A DNA stretch of 64,000 nt from Pachypanchax playfairii (taxonomy: Eukaryota; Chordata; Actinopteri; Cyprinodontiformes; Aplocheilidae). The notes under the pieces were generated by a model that worked only from the letters and a program-made list of their open reading frames with translations, made no database searches and had not been told where the DNA came from. This document shows positions 48,501 to 60,699 of the stretch, piece by piece (position 1 is the stretch's first letter; each line of letters opens with the position of its first letter). The DNA lies in contig SSNP01000024.1 of the NCBI GenBank assembly GCA_006937955.1, positions 997,598-1,061,597 of the forward strand, in the 5' to 3' direction. The position numbers and the translations under genes were made by a program.

Positions 48501-51500
48501 CCCTTGCATGCTCAATAGAAGGAGTTTTATGTGTGTCTGTGTGTGTGCTGTTGTGTAGATGTCAGGCATGCGTCATGCGTGGGTGCGTGTGTTTGTGTAC
48601 ATGCCCTGCGTAGGTTTGTGCACCCCCCACTGTTTACCACCCCCCCTTATTATTTACAAAAGAACACAATCATGTGAGGGACTTTTTGGACGAGCATTAA
48701 AACAACGGCCGGTACCACTTGACCCTATTGAGCGGGAGGTGATGAGGTGGTGATGAGGTGGTGTTAGGAGGGAGGAGGGGGGTGACTGTGGGAGAGATAA
48801 TCCCTCCAGTCATGGTGCCCCCCCGCCTCCCTCAGTGCTCTGGCTCTAACGTGGCATGCTCAGCCGTCAATCATTCAACAAAGCTGTCTGTAAGGGGATT
48901 ATAAACCCTGTGGACCCTCCCTCCACCTTTCCCCCCCTCTTTTTTTACCTTTTTTCCCGTCTGACGCAGCTCATGTTCTTCACCTGTTTTCTGCTTTTAA
49001 ACTTGCCAAACGGTCCCGCTTGTCCGCTGTCCTCTCACATGCAACAACGCAGCTTTCAGCTTTTCTGTCTGAAGCTCAGTTTATCTCCAGCTCTCCATCT
49101 GTCTCCCCCCCACTCTGTCCTGTCTTTCTAAAACCCCCTCCACTCTTTCTTTATCTCTTCCTCCCACCTGGGCATTATTCCTCACCTTGACAAGCGGCAG
49201 GTGTTTGTTTAACGTGCTTCTGTCCGTGTCTTAAGGAGCTGACGGGTGTTTCGGACTTATGATTGAGGAATTTAGTCCGTTTGTGCACAAACAGTCCAAT
49301 CTCTTGCACAATTTCTGTGTGCAAATCTAAAAAAAAAAAAATCCCTTTGATAATCTGGGATGAAGTCAGACTGAGGTTAAAGTTGCATAAGAATATGAAA
49401 CATACGAGAACACAAGTTTTTACAATCTGTTTTTTTTTTTTTCATTTAACAATTTTTTGTCCTTTTCGTGGCCTTTTTCACCTTCACAATACAGACATGC
49501 CAACCTGTCGTCTGGTTAAATGTCACCTTTTCTATAAATGTGATGAACAGCCCACAGTCTTGTCTTATCACTTGGTGCTGTTTAAACCCCCAGAGCTGCC
49601 TTCCCAGCTCCTGCAGGTGGTGACAGAAGCCTCTCCTCCCGCAGTCACCCTCTATTAATTCACAGTTTTTCCACGCCGACTATCTCTCCATCTGTCTGTT
49701 AAATGTCTGTTTAGTTTAAGCCTCTGTCAGCGCTCGGACAAGCTTTCAATCTTTGCCTGCTTTAACCGGTCGGCCCACCTTTTAGTCCTGTTTTATCGCC
49801 CGCTGTCTGCTTTTGTTTTTTTAAAATCGACTCTCCGTTCTGCGCCGTCCGTCTCTTCTCTCCGGTAGATAATCTGTCCGGTTTGGCCAGCGGGTCAGGG
49901 CGTGTTGCTGCACCTTAACCGGTTCATCTGCCTCAATCCCATGAATAATCCCATCGACTTAATCCAAGAATGACTCCACAGGGCCCTGCATAAGAGAAGT
50001 GATGATTTGTTTGTCCTAGCTTTGAAAAAAGGGGATTGAAGGGTCAAAGCCTTCACAGTGTTTAATTAAAGCTCCTTTTCATAAAGTTTTATCATGTTTT
50101 GCCCATTTGATATTTCTCTTAAGGGTTTATTTGATTTGAGACTCTTTTTAATTCAAATTACCTAATTTTAAAGGTAATTCAACATGGAGGGGAAAAAACG
50201 AGTCTTTGTAATCTCTGCACAGGCTACAGGCTGACGTATTTCACTTCTGATTTACTGAACCATAATCTTAAATCTCATTTCAATTTATCCAATTGAAAAG
50301 GCCAGATTCAGACTTCTTGTTAACAGTAATAACCCTGAAGGAGACTATGATGCAAAGCGACTTCAATTTGACAAAAAAAACTGATGAAGAGATGGAAAGA
50401 TTTAACAGCCATTCATTTTGCCATTAAGAGAGCGAGATTAGACAGCAGCGAGGAGTAAGAAACGTGCAAGAGGGGGAGAGAGAGAGAACGGAATGGGAGC
50501 AAGAGGGAGAGACTTTAATGTGGGTGACAGGGTTGTTATCAAGCAGGCAGCTGACGGCTTTAACAGCTGCGTTATCTCTCGCATCTTGTATTGGATTTAA
50601 CATCATTCTCTTACATGTGTTGTTCTCTGATTGACGCTCTGATTAAAGACATCCACTGGTAGAGATGCAGAAACAAAACGGGGGAGGAAGATGAACAAAA
50701 GGGATGAAGAAGGGTGGAAAAGAGTCTGAAAGGCAGTTCAGGGCCAGAACTGACAAGAATCACTTATTAGTCAGTTCTACTAATTGCTAATGAATGTTGT
50801 TGTGTTTTTCCTAAACGCATCAATTATTAAAAAAGATGTCGGCTTTGCGCTCTGTACAATCTGAATGTTGTTTATTGTGACATTTGAATTATTTTAGTGT
50901 CATTTATCTGCTTTTTATTCATCCGTCTGTTTGTTTTTTCCATGATTTTGTATGTTATGGCTTCGTTATGATCATCTCAGGTTAGTTTCTTATTTGTTTC
51001 AGTTTGTCCGCTTCCAGGTTTTTATTTGCTCGTCACCACACCCGCCTTGTCAGATCCTTGTCCTCAGACCTCAGGATTTAGTTTTTTTCCATCATCAACT
51101 GTCAGCTTGTGTTGCTGAATCAAACTCCTCCCCATATCCTCCAAACTGTAACGAACTTGTTAACTGTCTTCAAAAAAACAAACAAACAGACGTAATATTG
51201 TCTGTTCAACGAGAAACAAAACTACAGAATACGTCATGACTGTCAGAACAAAAGCTCAATCATTTATCTTGTGATAACTGCGTTAAAGTCACAAATCAAC
51301 AAAAAATACATGTAAGCAGCTTTTTTACTTTATTTCAGTTTGAACTTTTACTAACTGTAACCTTGTACAAACACAAATACCACAGCACCGCTAGTTTCAC
51401 ACGACTTCACAATAAAAGCCTCCTGCTGGTTTGCTGTAGGTTAAATCTAAATGCAAAGCAGCAGTAGGTCTGTTTGCATCAGCAGCAACACAAAAGCTGC

Positions 51501-53663
51501 TCTGATATCACTGAAAGCAGTAAGAAAACATCCAACTTATGGCTGAAATGAAAGAACGAGTGAAAATAACAGAGATTGAACAGGAAACTAGAACAACTAG
51601 ACATGATGTTAGCTTGTTTAGGGGGTAACGTCTGTAAATATTAGACAGGAAAATCATGAAATTGTCCCTGTTGTTGAACGTTTCCTGTTTCGACATGTCT
51701 CTAAAGGTGAATGTAGAGCAGGATTAGCTCCGGAAAAAAAAAAAAAAAAACAAGCGAAAATTTCCACCAATTAATCCAGAATCCGTGAATGTTCCGCGCA
51801 GATGCCAGCGGATCATTTGTGCACATGAGGCAGCTTTAATATTTGATATTATTGATAAACAATTTTGCTCTCTTAAATTCAATTAATATTTCTGAGCATG
51901 ATTAGTTCCCTCAAATGGTTTGTGCATATGCTGTGCAGGCTGCTGATTTCTCTGAGTTCTGGCATATTTTCACTCCTGATGGAGAACCAAAGCAGGACGG
52001 GAAGAGAAAAGGAGAAATAAGGAGTGAAGGATGGAGAACAGAGGGAGAAACAGTGATGGATGAGAATGTGTCATGCCCCTTATTAGAAACTGTGACTCTG
52101 ATCTATTTGGTCTCATCTCACACCTCCGCCTTTTTCACCCCTACTTCCTTCCACCCCCCCTTTTCTCTGCTTTCTACTCTCTCTTTCAGTTTCTGCAGAA
52201 GAAAAAAAAAACTTCTCATGCTCAGTTTGGTGTGCAGCTTGCTTTGAATAAACTCTCACACACCAGCATATAACTCAAACATACAGCCGCGGGAATAATG
52301 GAATCAAGGAATACTTTCAGATAAAGCTGAGATGGTGGGGGGGCAAATAGAGGGATAAAGCAGACTGAGAGGGATAGAGAGCTTCATATTATTAATTTAG
52401 TAGGAGAAAAAGAGGGAATTTCGTTCACCCAACCCGCCATGCTGCTGCTTCCATAGAGCTCCATAGGGGCTCACAATGGAGAGATTGAGATTGGAAGGGA
52501 GGACGGGGGGGACAAAGGTAGAGATAATCCATCCTGTTGTATGAACTGTGGATTTAACTCTTTCATTGCTCCAGCTTGGTCTGATTTTATCCCTCCATCA
52601 CCAGGCGTCTGCATCTAATTTTCCCTCCATCTCTCTCTACCTTTCTCTCTCTCTCTCCTTTCGTCGCACCTCCATCTACCTCTTTGTGGGAGCTAATCCT
52701 TCCAACATTTCTTCCAGACCTGCGGACAAGAATAAACCTTAAGCCAAGAGTACATTTGTGTTTCCAAACACACACACTCTGTGTCTTATATGCATGCATG
52801 ACATGCTGGTGTGTGATTTGTGTGTGTGGCTGAGAGTGTGTGTTCGCAGTTGGCAGCACATTTGCCCACCGAAGTTGGCAGCATATCTCCTCATCTGGCA
52901 CAGGAAGAAGGAAGAGCGTCCCATAGCGAGGGATTACTCAGATTTACACACACACGTGTGGAAGATACAGTTTTTGGCGCATATTTGCACATTAGGAAAC
53001 ACGAAACCTCCAGCTTTCAGCCACACACAGACTTATTCTGCAAATTTCTCTACAGGTAGTGAAATCCGCAGTATCAAAGCTAGCTTACAAAAACAAAAAA
53101 AAGATATAAAAAGTGTTGTGTAGCCATCTTTTTTAGATTTAATCTACTAAAGAAAGAGTCTGTGTTTTTATCCTCACAGAGGAAAAAAACTTGTCGCTTC
53201 TTTATGTTCCCATAAACCGAGCTGTCTCTGCAGGATGTGTGTGTGTGGTGTGAAGCAGCTTTCAAGCCTCTCTGTTGAACAAGAAGCGAAATGCCAAAGG
53301 AAAGCATTTTTGTAATGGGCCTGCTGACAGCGCAGCGGCTACAAGTACAGGGAGGAAATATTCTCCAGAAGCCCGATTCTGTAAAGTGCTTCTTGGTCTT
53401 TGCAGAAAAGATGTGGGGAGCTGGAATGAGGTGCAGGGGGCCAGACAGGGTCTTTGTATGAACCTGATTGATAGATGTGTCTGACCTTTAGCACCACTTC
53501 AGAAATCCAGAAAGTCATATTCTCACCTTATATTTAGTCCACCTCTGTTCCTCACACACACATTTTCAGACAGACCCTGGATGGAAACCTAATTCTCTTT
53601 CTTTTTTCTCCTTTTCAAAAACCTCCCAATTACAGCCACTCCATTTCCCACCTCCCCTCCGCC

Positions 53664-53704
53664 TCCCCCCCCCCCCCNNNNNNNNNNCCCCCCCCCCCCC
53701 CCCT
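53664..53704. other. Assembly gap inside a poly-C run
   Basis: Ten N at 53678-53687 are flanked by 13 or more C on the left and 16 or more C on the right. Ten is a placeholder length. The true sequence is probably a longer homopolymer or a collapsed C-rich repeat. Confidence 0.97.
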
Positions 53705-54069
53705 TCTTTCTCTCCCTTTTCTTAACGAGCAATCTCGTTAATGTCAAAGCGCCTCGTTCTCTTCCTCATTCTTCCTCTCATTCAGGCTCCTGGCCCATAG
53801 AAGGGGACAGAGATATGAAGAAGAGCAGATAGAGAAATCAGAGCTCAGCTGAAAGGGGCAGGTTGAGTTGGAGGCAGGAAGAAGCCAACATAATAATGGC
53901 CAGAGAAGTGTGTGAGATTACTGCCCTGGTTTCAGAGGGGACGTAATTACATGCTGCACCGCCTGTCAGAAAGAGTGAGATGAGGGGACTGTATTTAGTG
54001 ATGCACCAGTAAGAGATTGGTGAGGCGAGGGCGATGACAAAATTTGCACCACAGCCTGTTTGGATGCAG

Positions 54070-54072
<3 letters not shown>

Positions 54073-54108
<36 letters not shown>
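54073..54108 (+). repeat. (TG)18 microsatellite
   Basis: A perfect 36-base TG tract. Shorter GT/CA tracts occur at about 33143-33161, 43569-43587, 46254-46272, 48167-48176, 56432-56442 and 61108-61130. Confidence 0.95.
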
Positions 54109-54110
<2 letters not shown>

Positions 54111-55088
54111 ATGAGTAATGTTAAACCATTCAAAGCTGTAAATTATTCAGAGGCTTCATGCATGGAAACATTATAATTCCATGTCTCAGTGTGAATTACC
54201 CTCCATTTTACCCCCAGGCGCATATTCCGCTCTAGCCCCAAGGCCTCATGGGAGATTAAAGGGAGTAAATACTGCTGGGGCTGGACCAGCATATAAACCA
54301 CATGGAGTGGCCAGATAGCCCAGCAGCACTCCTCGAAAGGAGCGGGTTTGGATCAATCTCTCTGCTTGTTATCTAATTCTGCTCCTTAATGCTCGAATCA
54401 ATAAGAAAAGTCCCTGAAATGCAAATAAGCAAATTAGAATTGGGATCTTGTAGATGCTTAAAGCCTGAATTTCCTGCAGAGCGAAAGTTTAAATCGCTAC
54501 AGCTTCTGCACACTCAAGTATCAGTTAATCTCTGTGCTCTCATCCGTCTATGTTGGGAGTTTGAAATGAAACATCTCCATCTGAAGATTCTATCAATGAA
54601 CACCTTCAGAACGGGAGGATTCTTGAAGCTCGATCTACCTGACTGGGCTGAAACTAGTTGGAGACGCAAAATCGCGAGAGGAATTCACGCCTGTTAAATT
54701 GTCACGTTTGCTTACACTTAGCGCAAATGTTGGACACAGTGTGCTGTAATTACGTCTGTATTTGTTTGCAATTTCTCCTCAGTTCATTAGCAGTTCTGTC
54801 AGATTCTGTTCTGCATCTCCAAACAGTCACAATTTAGTTTCATTGGTTGGAAATCCCTCCCAAAGTTGTCTGACATTTCTCCCACTTTTTGAATGCGTGT
54901 TTCGGACGCAAACGACGACTATGTAACTATTCTGGGAGAAAATTTTGTGCAAATTTTTAACTTGTTTAAGGATTCAGCCACTAGGGGATGATATTTTGTG
55001 ACTGGTATAATTAAACTGAGAAAACTCACAAATGTTTCCAGACATTTTAAAAGATCCCTTGTGAATACCCCGTGAGACAGCAGCTTAA

Positions 55089-55561
55089 AGACCCACTCTG
55101 ATCGTCCCAGTGCTGTTTAAATTATGATTATGGCATTTTTAACCCAAAATTACAAAACCTGTGTCATTTTCTAGGAAGTAGTTTCTGCATAGCAGCAGTA
55201 CTCATTAGCAGGTTGCCTCTGTGCCGTGGGTGGAGCCGTTAGCACAGAGGATCCCCCCTCCCTGTTGCTGAAAGCTCTTTGTTTATGCTAGCGCTACTGC
55301 TAGCTTACAGCTAGCTTACAGTCGGAGCAGCTAGCTTACAGTAGGAGCTTGTGCCCTGCCCAGTGGATTTCCTACGTCACAAACCCTGTCTTTTTAGATG
55401 CATTTTTACGTCTGCTACTAATTCGCATTGATTTGAATGTAGAAATACGCAGAAAAGCAGTTTTGAGCTTAATTTTCTTAAGCTATGTCCGCTAGCATCA
55501 GAAAAATGCAACAAGAACATGTTAACAACACGAACAACACGTTTTTTATCAGAGTGGGTCT
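55089..55561. mobile_element. MITE with 14-bp perfect terminal inverted repeats
   Basis: AGACCCACTCTGAT at 55089-55102 is the exact reverse complement of 55548-55561. The 473-base unit has no coding capacity and includes a small tandem array of GCTAGCTTACA units at 55299-55348. No clear target-site duplication is seen, so the family is not assigned. Confidence 0.75.
55299..55348 (+). repeat. Short tandem array of GCTAGCTTACA units
   Basis: Units start at 55299, 55310 and 55330. The second and third carry the extension GTCGGAGCA / GTAGGAGC. The array lies inside the MITE at 55089-55561. Confidence 0.8.
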
Positions 55562-56509
55562 ATAAAGCCTTACAGAACTGTAATCTTGTTTTATATCAGT
55601 GTTTTTGAATTTCATTTTGGTTTTAAAATTGAGAGAATTGTGATGAAAATGTCAAAAGTTAAAAACTCTAAGGTTCAACAAAATATTTGACATGACTTTG
55701 TGAAAATCACATATAACTGAGATGGAAACATTTTCTTAAAAAATATATATTTTAATTTTTGTAATTCTGTATGATATTTGTTCTTTCTTTCATGTATGGG
55801 TTAAACCAGCTTGTTCTGTTTATATTGACCTTGTCTGCTCTGCCACCTCCTAGACGTCACAGTGCAGACTTGTTTGTTTGCTCCAAACCAGTTAATGGAA
55901 ATGTGCCTCATTTGCATTTTCTTTTTTTGGAAGAAGAAAGAAAAAAAAACAGCTATTGGAAGCATGTAAATTAGTATTGTAATCCTAAACGGAATGCTGC
56001 TCAACACCAGAGTCGTTTAAAAAACAAAACAGATCACGAAAAATAAGTCAGACCAGTATGAAGACTCCTTGGGCCATTTGTTTAACGTGTACATGTTGTT
56101 AAGCTGGAATCACTGATACGCCTTCATATCTGTACTGACAAATACAGATCATGTCCGTTCATTAGCAGCTGTCGACATAAACCCTGGGAAATGAACTGGA
56201 GCAAACCACTAAAAGGACGTGACAACAAAGATTTAAATTACAGTAGATGACATTAAACATGCACTGACTGAGAATACATATCCGAGCGCAGCTTCGGACC
56301 GCTGCTGGTGGTTTGTCTTCCTGCCCTTTCCTGGTCTGTATTGTCAGATTGAATATTTTTCTCACAAGTCAGTTTCTCTCTCACAGCTGACGATAACTAA
56401 AGTTTGGTGTTGCCAGCGTTGGAGTTTGGGTGTGTGTGTGTGGGTTGGGTAATATTGGGTGTGAGTGGGAGGTGAACTAGCATGCAGCATTAGTTCTGCT
56501 TGAGCTGAT

Positions 56510-56620
56510 GTGTTAATTAGCCAGCCGGGTGCATAGATAATTAATGAGAATCATGATTAATGACTGTACAGTATGCATGGCTAAGGCAGAACGCGACTCA
56601 CTGATAAGACGGAAGGAGGA
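56510..56620. promoter_or_regulatory. Candidate enhancer, dense TAAT-type sites
   Basis: TAATTA at 56514-56519, TAATTAATG at 56538-56546 and GATTAATGA at 56555-56563 are followed by TGTACAGTATGCATGGC. This unique sequence lies between a GT-rich tract and a GGAGGA stretch. The sites are spaced about 17-24 bases apart. Confidence 0.35.
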
Positions 56621-59399
56621 GGAGGATCACTGGCTATTCACCCTCCACTGACTGCCCGGTGGGTGTGGGTGTGTAAGTCTTTGCATGTGTGTGTTTCTGT
56701 GTTTCTGACCGATTTGTGATTGTTGCCAGGCGTGGGCACGGATGCCAGTATGAGTTAGCGGGCCTGGCAGTCTAGAGGGTCTAATAACAGACTGCAGCGG
56801 GTCAGGGGGGCATTTAACACTTCTAAACACACTGACAGAGCTGCCCACTGATGCCAGATCAGAAGGAGGACCTCACACGCAGATCAACAGCCAAAATGAA
56901 GGACATTAAAATTGATCTGCTGTTGTTTTACATTCTTTCCTAGGGTAAATGTTTTGTTTTTTATCCCCTAATGTTTCTCTCAAACACTTGTTTGTCAGTA
57001 TTAAGTCCCTAAAAAGTGTGACATTACGGAAAAATCCACCAGCTGGAACATTTCAAGCTGTTTCTAATGATAATTATCTTGTTTCAGTTATTTCCCAGAT
57101 ACTCGATTCGACAGAGCAGCAGTTTATCGACCGCCCCATGGAAAATTTTTTATTGGAAACAGTTTGAATTTGCTTCCACCGCAGTGGAAGTAGAAGTTCT
57201 CTAATAGAGTTAGAAACTTCTTTCTAAGTTGGGAATGCAGAATCGTTTTTTTCTGTGTCGTACTGAAACAATAAACAGTGATCAAATAATATGAACCTCC
57301 TCCGAAAACCCAGAAAAACACATATGAACATCAAGTTGAGTCCCTCTATTCTACAACATCCTCAGGTAATCCAGATAGAAGGTAAACAAGTTCAATGGTG
57401 ATCAGATTAAGAGGAATTAAATATAAAACACAGCTGTATTTCAATGAATTAAATCCGTCTGTTTGTCCATGCAGTTACAAGCAGTGAGACCAATTAAACT
57501 CAGATTTTAAATAGATTTAGTCCATTGACCATTAAACGCCCGTCAGCCGCTGATGTCTTACATTCAAGCTTGGAGTTTTGGAAGTGTTGCAAAAAATCAT
57601 CACATCTGACTGCTGCCATATTGGCTACTTGAACAGATGTCCAGTTTCCTGATGGGACATTTTAACCACCTGCCCTTATAACTTTAAAATAAGAGCAAAG
57701 GGAACACCCAGAATCACATGGGTGGTGGAACCCCAGGAAATCGTATTAGTCCCATAGCAAAGAGATCAAGTTTGTAATCCAGCAAATTAAACAAGTCCTT
57801 ATGGCTAAAGTAACCATCTTAAAGTACTCAAGATCTCAGGTTTCTCAGAACGTTTGTTTAGGCCCTTAAAATTCCCCACCACATTTTAGGCTTTGCATCC
57901 CAACAAAATACAACCAATCACAAATATTCTTTTAAAGTCGTGGATTAATTTGTCATTGAGATTGTTATTGAACCAGATATAATTCTTATTCAGATTAGAA
58001 GCTCAACAAATGTTCTTTTATAGACCGACGAGGGAAAAGTAGCACCTGCACATTGATCAGCTCTTTGGATCATACAACAACTGTGTGTTTAACACAGAAA
58101 TACCCACTAAATGACAAACATATTCGTTTGGTGTTGCATCTGAACAAATCAAAAGATTCTCTTTGTTAATCTGCAATTTGTTTGCTTTCAATACCAACTC
58201 AGCAGTGACATTAACGCCCATGGCAAGAGGTGGTTTGACCATTGACCACAATCACAATTGGGGATTTGACCTCTCATTGGCGCAAACTGCAACATATGAT
58301 GGTATCTCGCCCAATGAGGTGGGAGACCCCGAGAACGTGCTGGGAGGGCGGCTGAGAGGGCCGACATGCCACTGCCCGGTCTCTATATGTGTGTGTTAAT
58401 CTGCTTTGTCTGGCTGGATGCACCATCAGCACTCAAGCGTGACCTTTAACCTCCACCCTCAAATAATACGGGAGGAGGATGGGTGTTTCCTAGCACCCAC
58501 TCAGACCTGACAGAGCTGAGTTCGAGCAGGAGAGACACAATGTTTAAAGGGTGTTTCAGATGGATGGGGAGGAGGTTGGAAAAAAGCAACTCTTAAGGAG
58601 GAGAGAGATAAGAAGCAAATGAGGAAGAACAGACATGAAGAACAGTGTGTTCTCTACTTTCTTCTCTCCCTCCTTCCTCTGATGAGAAGACAAAAAGCTA
58701 TTGTCATCTAAGAGATGCTGGCAAAAAGCAGCTCCCTTTGTCTTGAGGCGCTGTGCTTGAGAAGACATGACAAAGGCCATTTTCATGCTCGGCGTCTATC
58801 TCTGTCACCTCCTCCCTCTCTCCTTCTCCTCACTTTTAAACTTCTGTCCTCCAGGCTGCCCTCCTCTCCTTTCTCTGCCTTTTCTCTCACGCTGAGCCTG
58901 CCATCTCCTTAGTTATGCCTTTCCTCGACAATGTCACTGCGTCATTGCCTTCGACCCTTCATCTCCTCACCAGTCATCCATCTTTCCTATTCGTTTTTGC
59001 TCCATTTGTCCTTTCACCTGCCATCTTCCTCTGCTGGAGGTCGGCCTAATTATCCCTTACTCATGTTCTTCCCTTCTGTTCATACCCTCTCTCCCCTGTC
59101 ACTCACACCTGTAGCTCAGCATGAACCTCACACTCTTTTATCCATCTCTCCTTCTAACTGTGCAAAAGTCTAGAGTCTTCCTTCATTTCTTCAAGTGTTG
59201 CTTCCAATTAGTCAGATTTTTTAATTATTTTTCAAGTCATGTTGATCAGTAGTTCTTTAGACTTTTTTCAAAGATTTTGGGGGACATTCAGCTGCTTTTT
59301 TACAGCCCTGTATTTATTTTTAGATAAAGTTTTCTGTTTAATGTTAAACTACAGATTTCATGGTGTATTCCAGTCGTCAGCTGAACTTGGTTTTCCAAA

Positions 59400-59790
59400 A
59401 TAAGTTACCTGGAAGTGACGTAATGAACTTGTGAGCTCGTAAGTTTCATAGGACATGGCTGTGTCCAGTACTACCAGCTGTACTTGTTGTCTTTATTTTT
59501 CTCATTTATATGTTCTGTTTTCCTTCTGTTTGCGACGGTTACTGATAATTACATTGTTACAGATATGAAAACCCGCCAATGTCGTTGCCAAAATTGACTG
59601 GTGTTTATGGTTTTTACTGTTTATTTTTTACATTTTTACAAGTTCTTTGTACTCAGAGCAACAACACGCAGCTTTGCTGTCGGCGTCCATTTTTTCCGAG
59701 TAGGTTTGGCTGGAACGCAAACCGAGCTCTTTACGTCATTTCCAGATCGGAAGTTCCGAGGACAACTGGAACCATCAACCCTATAAATCA
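59400..59790. mobile_element. Short inverted-repeat element (MITE-like)
   Basis: CTGGAAGTGACGTAA at 59409-59423 pairs with TTACGTCATTTCCAG at 59731-59745 (14 of 15). An inner pair GAGCTCG (from 59433) / CGAGCTC (ending 59729) keeps the symmetry. The interior ('accagctgtacttgttgtc', 'tggtgtttatggtttttactg', 'ctttgctgtcggcgtccat') resembles a fish repeat I recall. Outer boundaries are uncertain. Confidence 0.6.
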
Positions 59791-60663
59791 ATGATGCATA
59801 AATATTCTCCCAAACTAAAGGGATGAGCCCTCACTCTGTTGACACATAGCCTGTTAAAACTGTACACATTGTGAAGGCCAGTAACATTTATACAGCCAGG
59901 TCACAGTGGCAAAGAGTTCTTGATTAAACTCACAGCTGCAGACTCAGACGTCTCATGACGTCCATATTCTGATAACTCATCATATCAGCATAACTATAAG
60001 AACAGACAAGCTGCAGTTACCTTCAGAGTCTTTTTGCAAATATTCCTGCATTTGTCTGAACGCTCTCACTTCATACTTGATTCTATAATAAAAAAATCCT
60101 TCTTTATAAAGATTCACTCATATTCCAAACAGATTTTTCAGCTAGTAGGTTAACCAGCTAAATTATTAACAATTTGCTATCTAGTATATAAACAGTCTTA
60201 AAAAAATTGTTCCCATTTATTTTAATTGAATCAGTTTAAGAACACCAAAGACGATGTAATTTGACAAACATGAAGTCGTATCATAGGACTAACAAGGTAA
60301 TTAATAAAACGCTGTTTCTTTAATTCAGTGTATATTAAAGTACTGATGATAACACTTTGAAAGATATATTAATTAGTAGTTTTTCTACCAACAAGGTCAT
60401 GCAGCCAAAAATCCCCAAAAAACTGAAAGACCTTAAGAAATATTGATCAAGACCACTTTAAGAAATTACAACAAACTCAGAAGCAAAGTACAGAATAAAG
60501 AAGTGGTTTAAATCTTTTGCACGTTACTCTAATTACTCCTTTTCATATGCCAAAAAATTTCAGCCTATTTTTCCATTCTTGCACAAACTTACATTAGTAC
60601 AGAACTCTCAGTATTTTCCTCTAATTCCATCTTCGCTCTTCTCTCCTGATCTCGTTCGGGGTT

Positions 60664-60664
60664 T

Positions 60665-60698
<34 letters not shown>

Positions 60699-60699
60699 C
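60664..60699. repeat. (TC)n microsatellite
   Basis: An almost perfect CT/TC tract of about 36 bases with one TTT interruption. Confidence 0.9.

Noticed and set aside
55299..55348. CRISPR-like direct repeats
   Set aside because: Three short units without unique spacers, inside a transposon in a vertebrate genome.
58163..58399. Plus frame of 78 codons with fairly balanced composition
   Set aside because: No domain, no suitable splice sites and no strong start context; better read as unique non-coding DNA.
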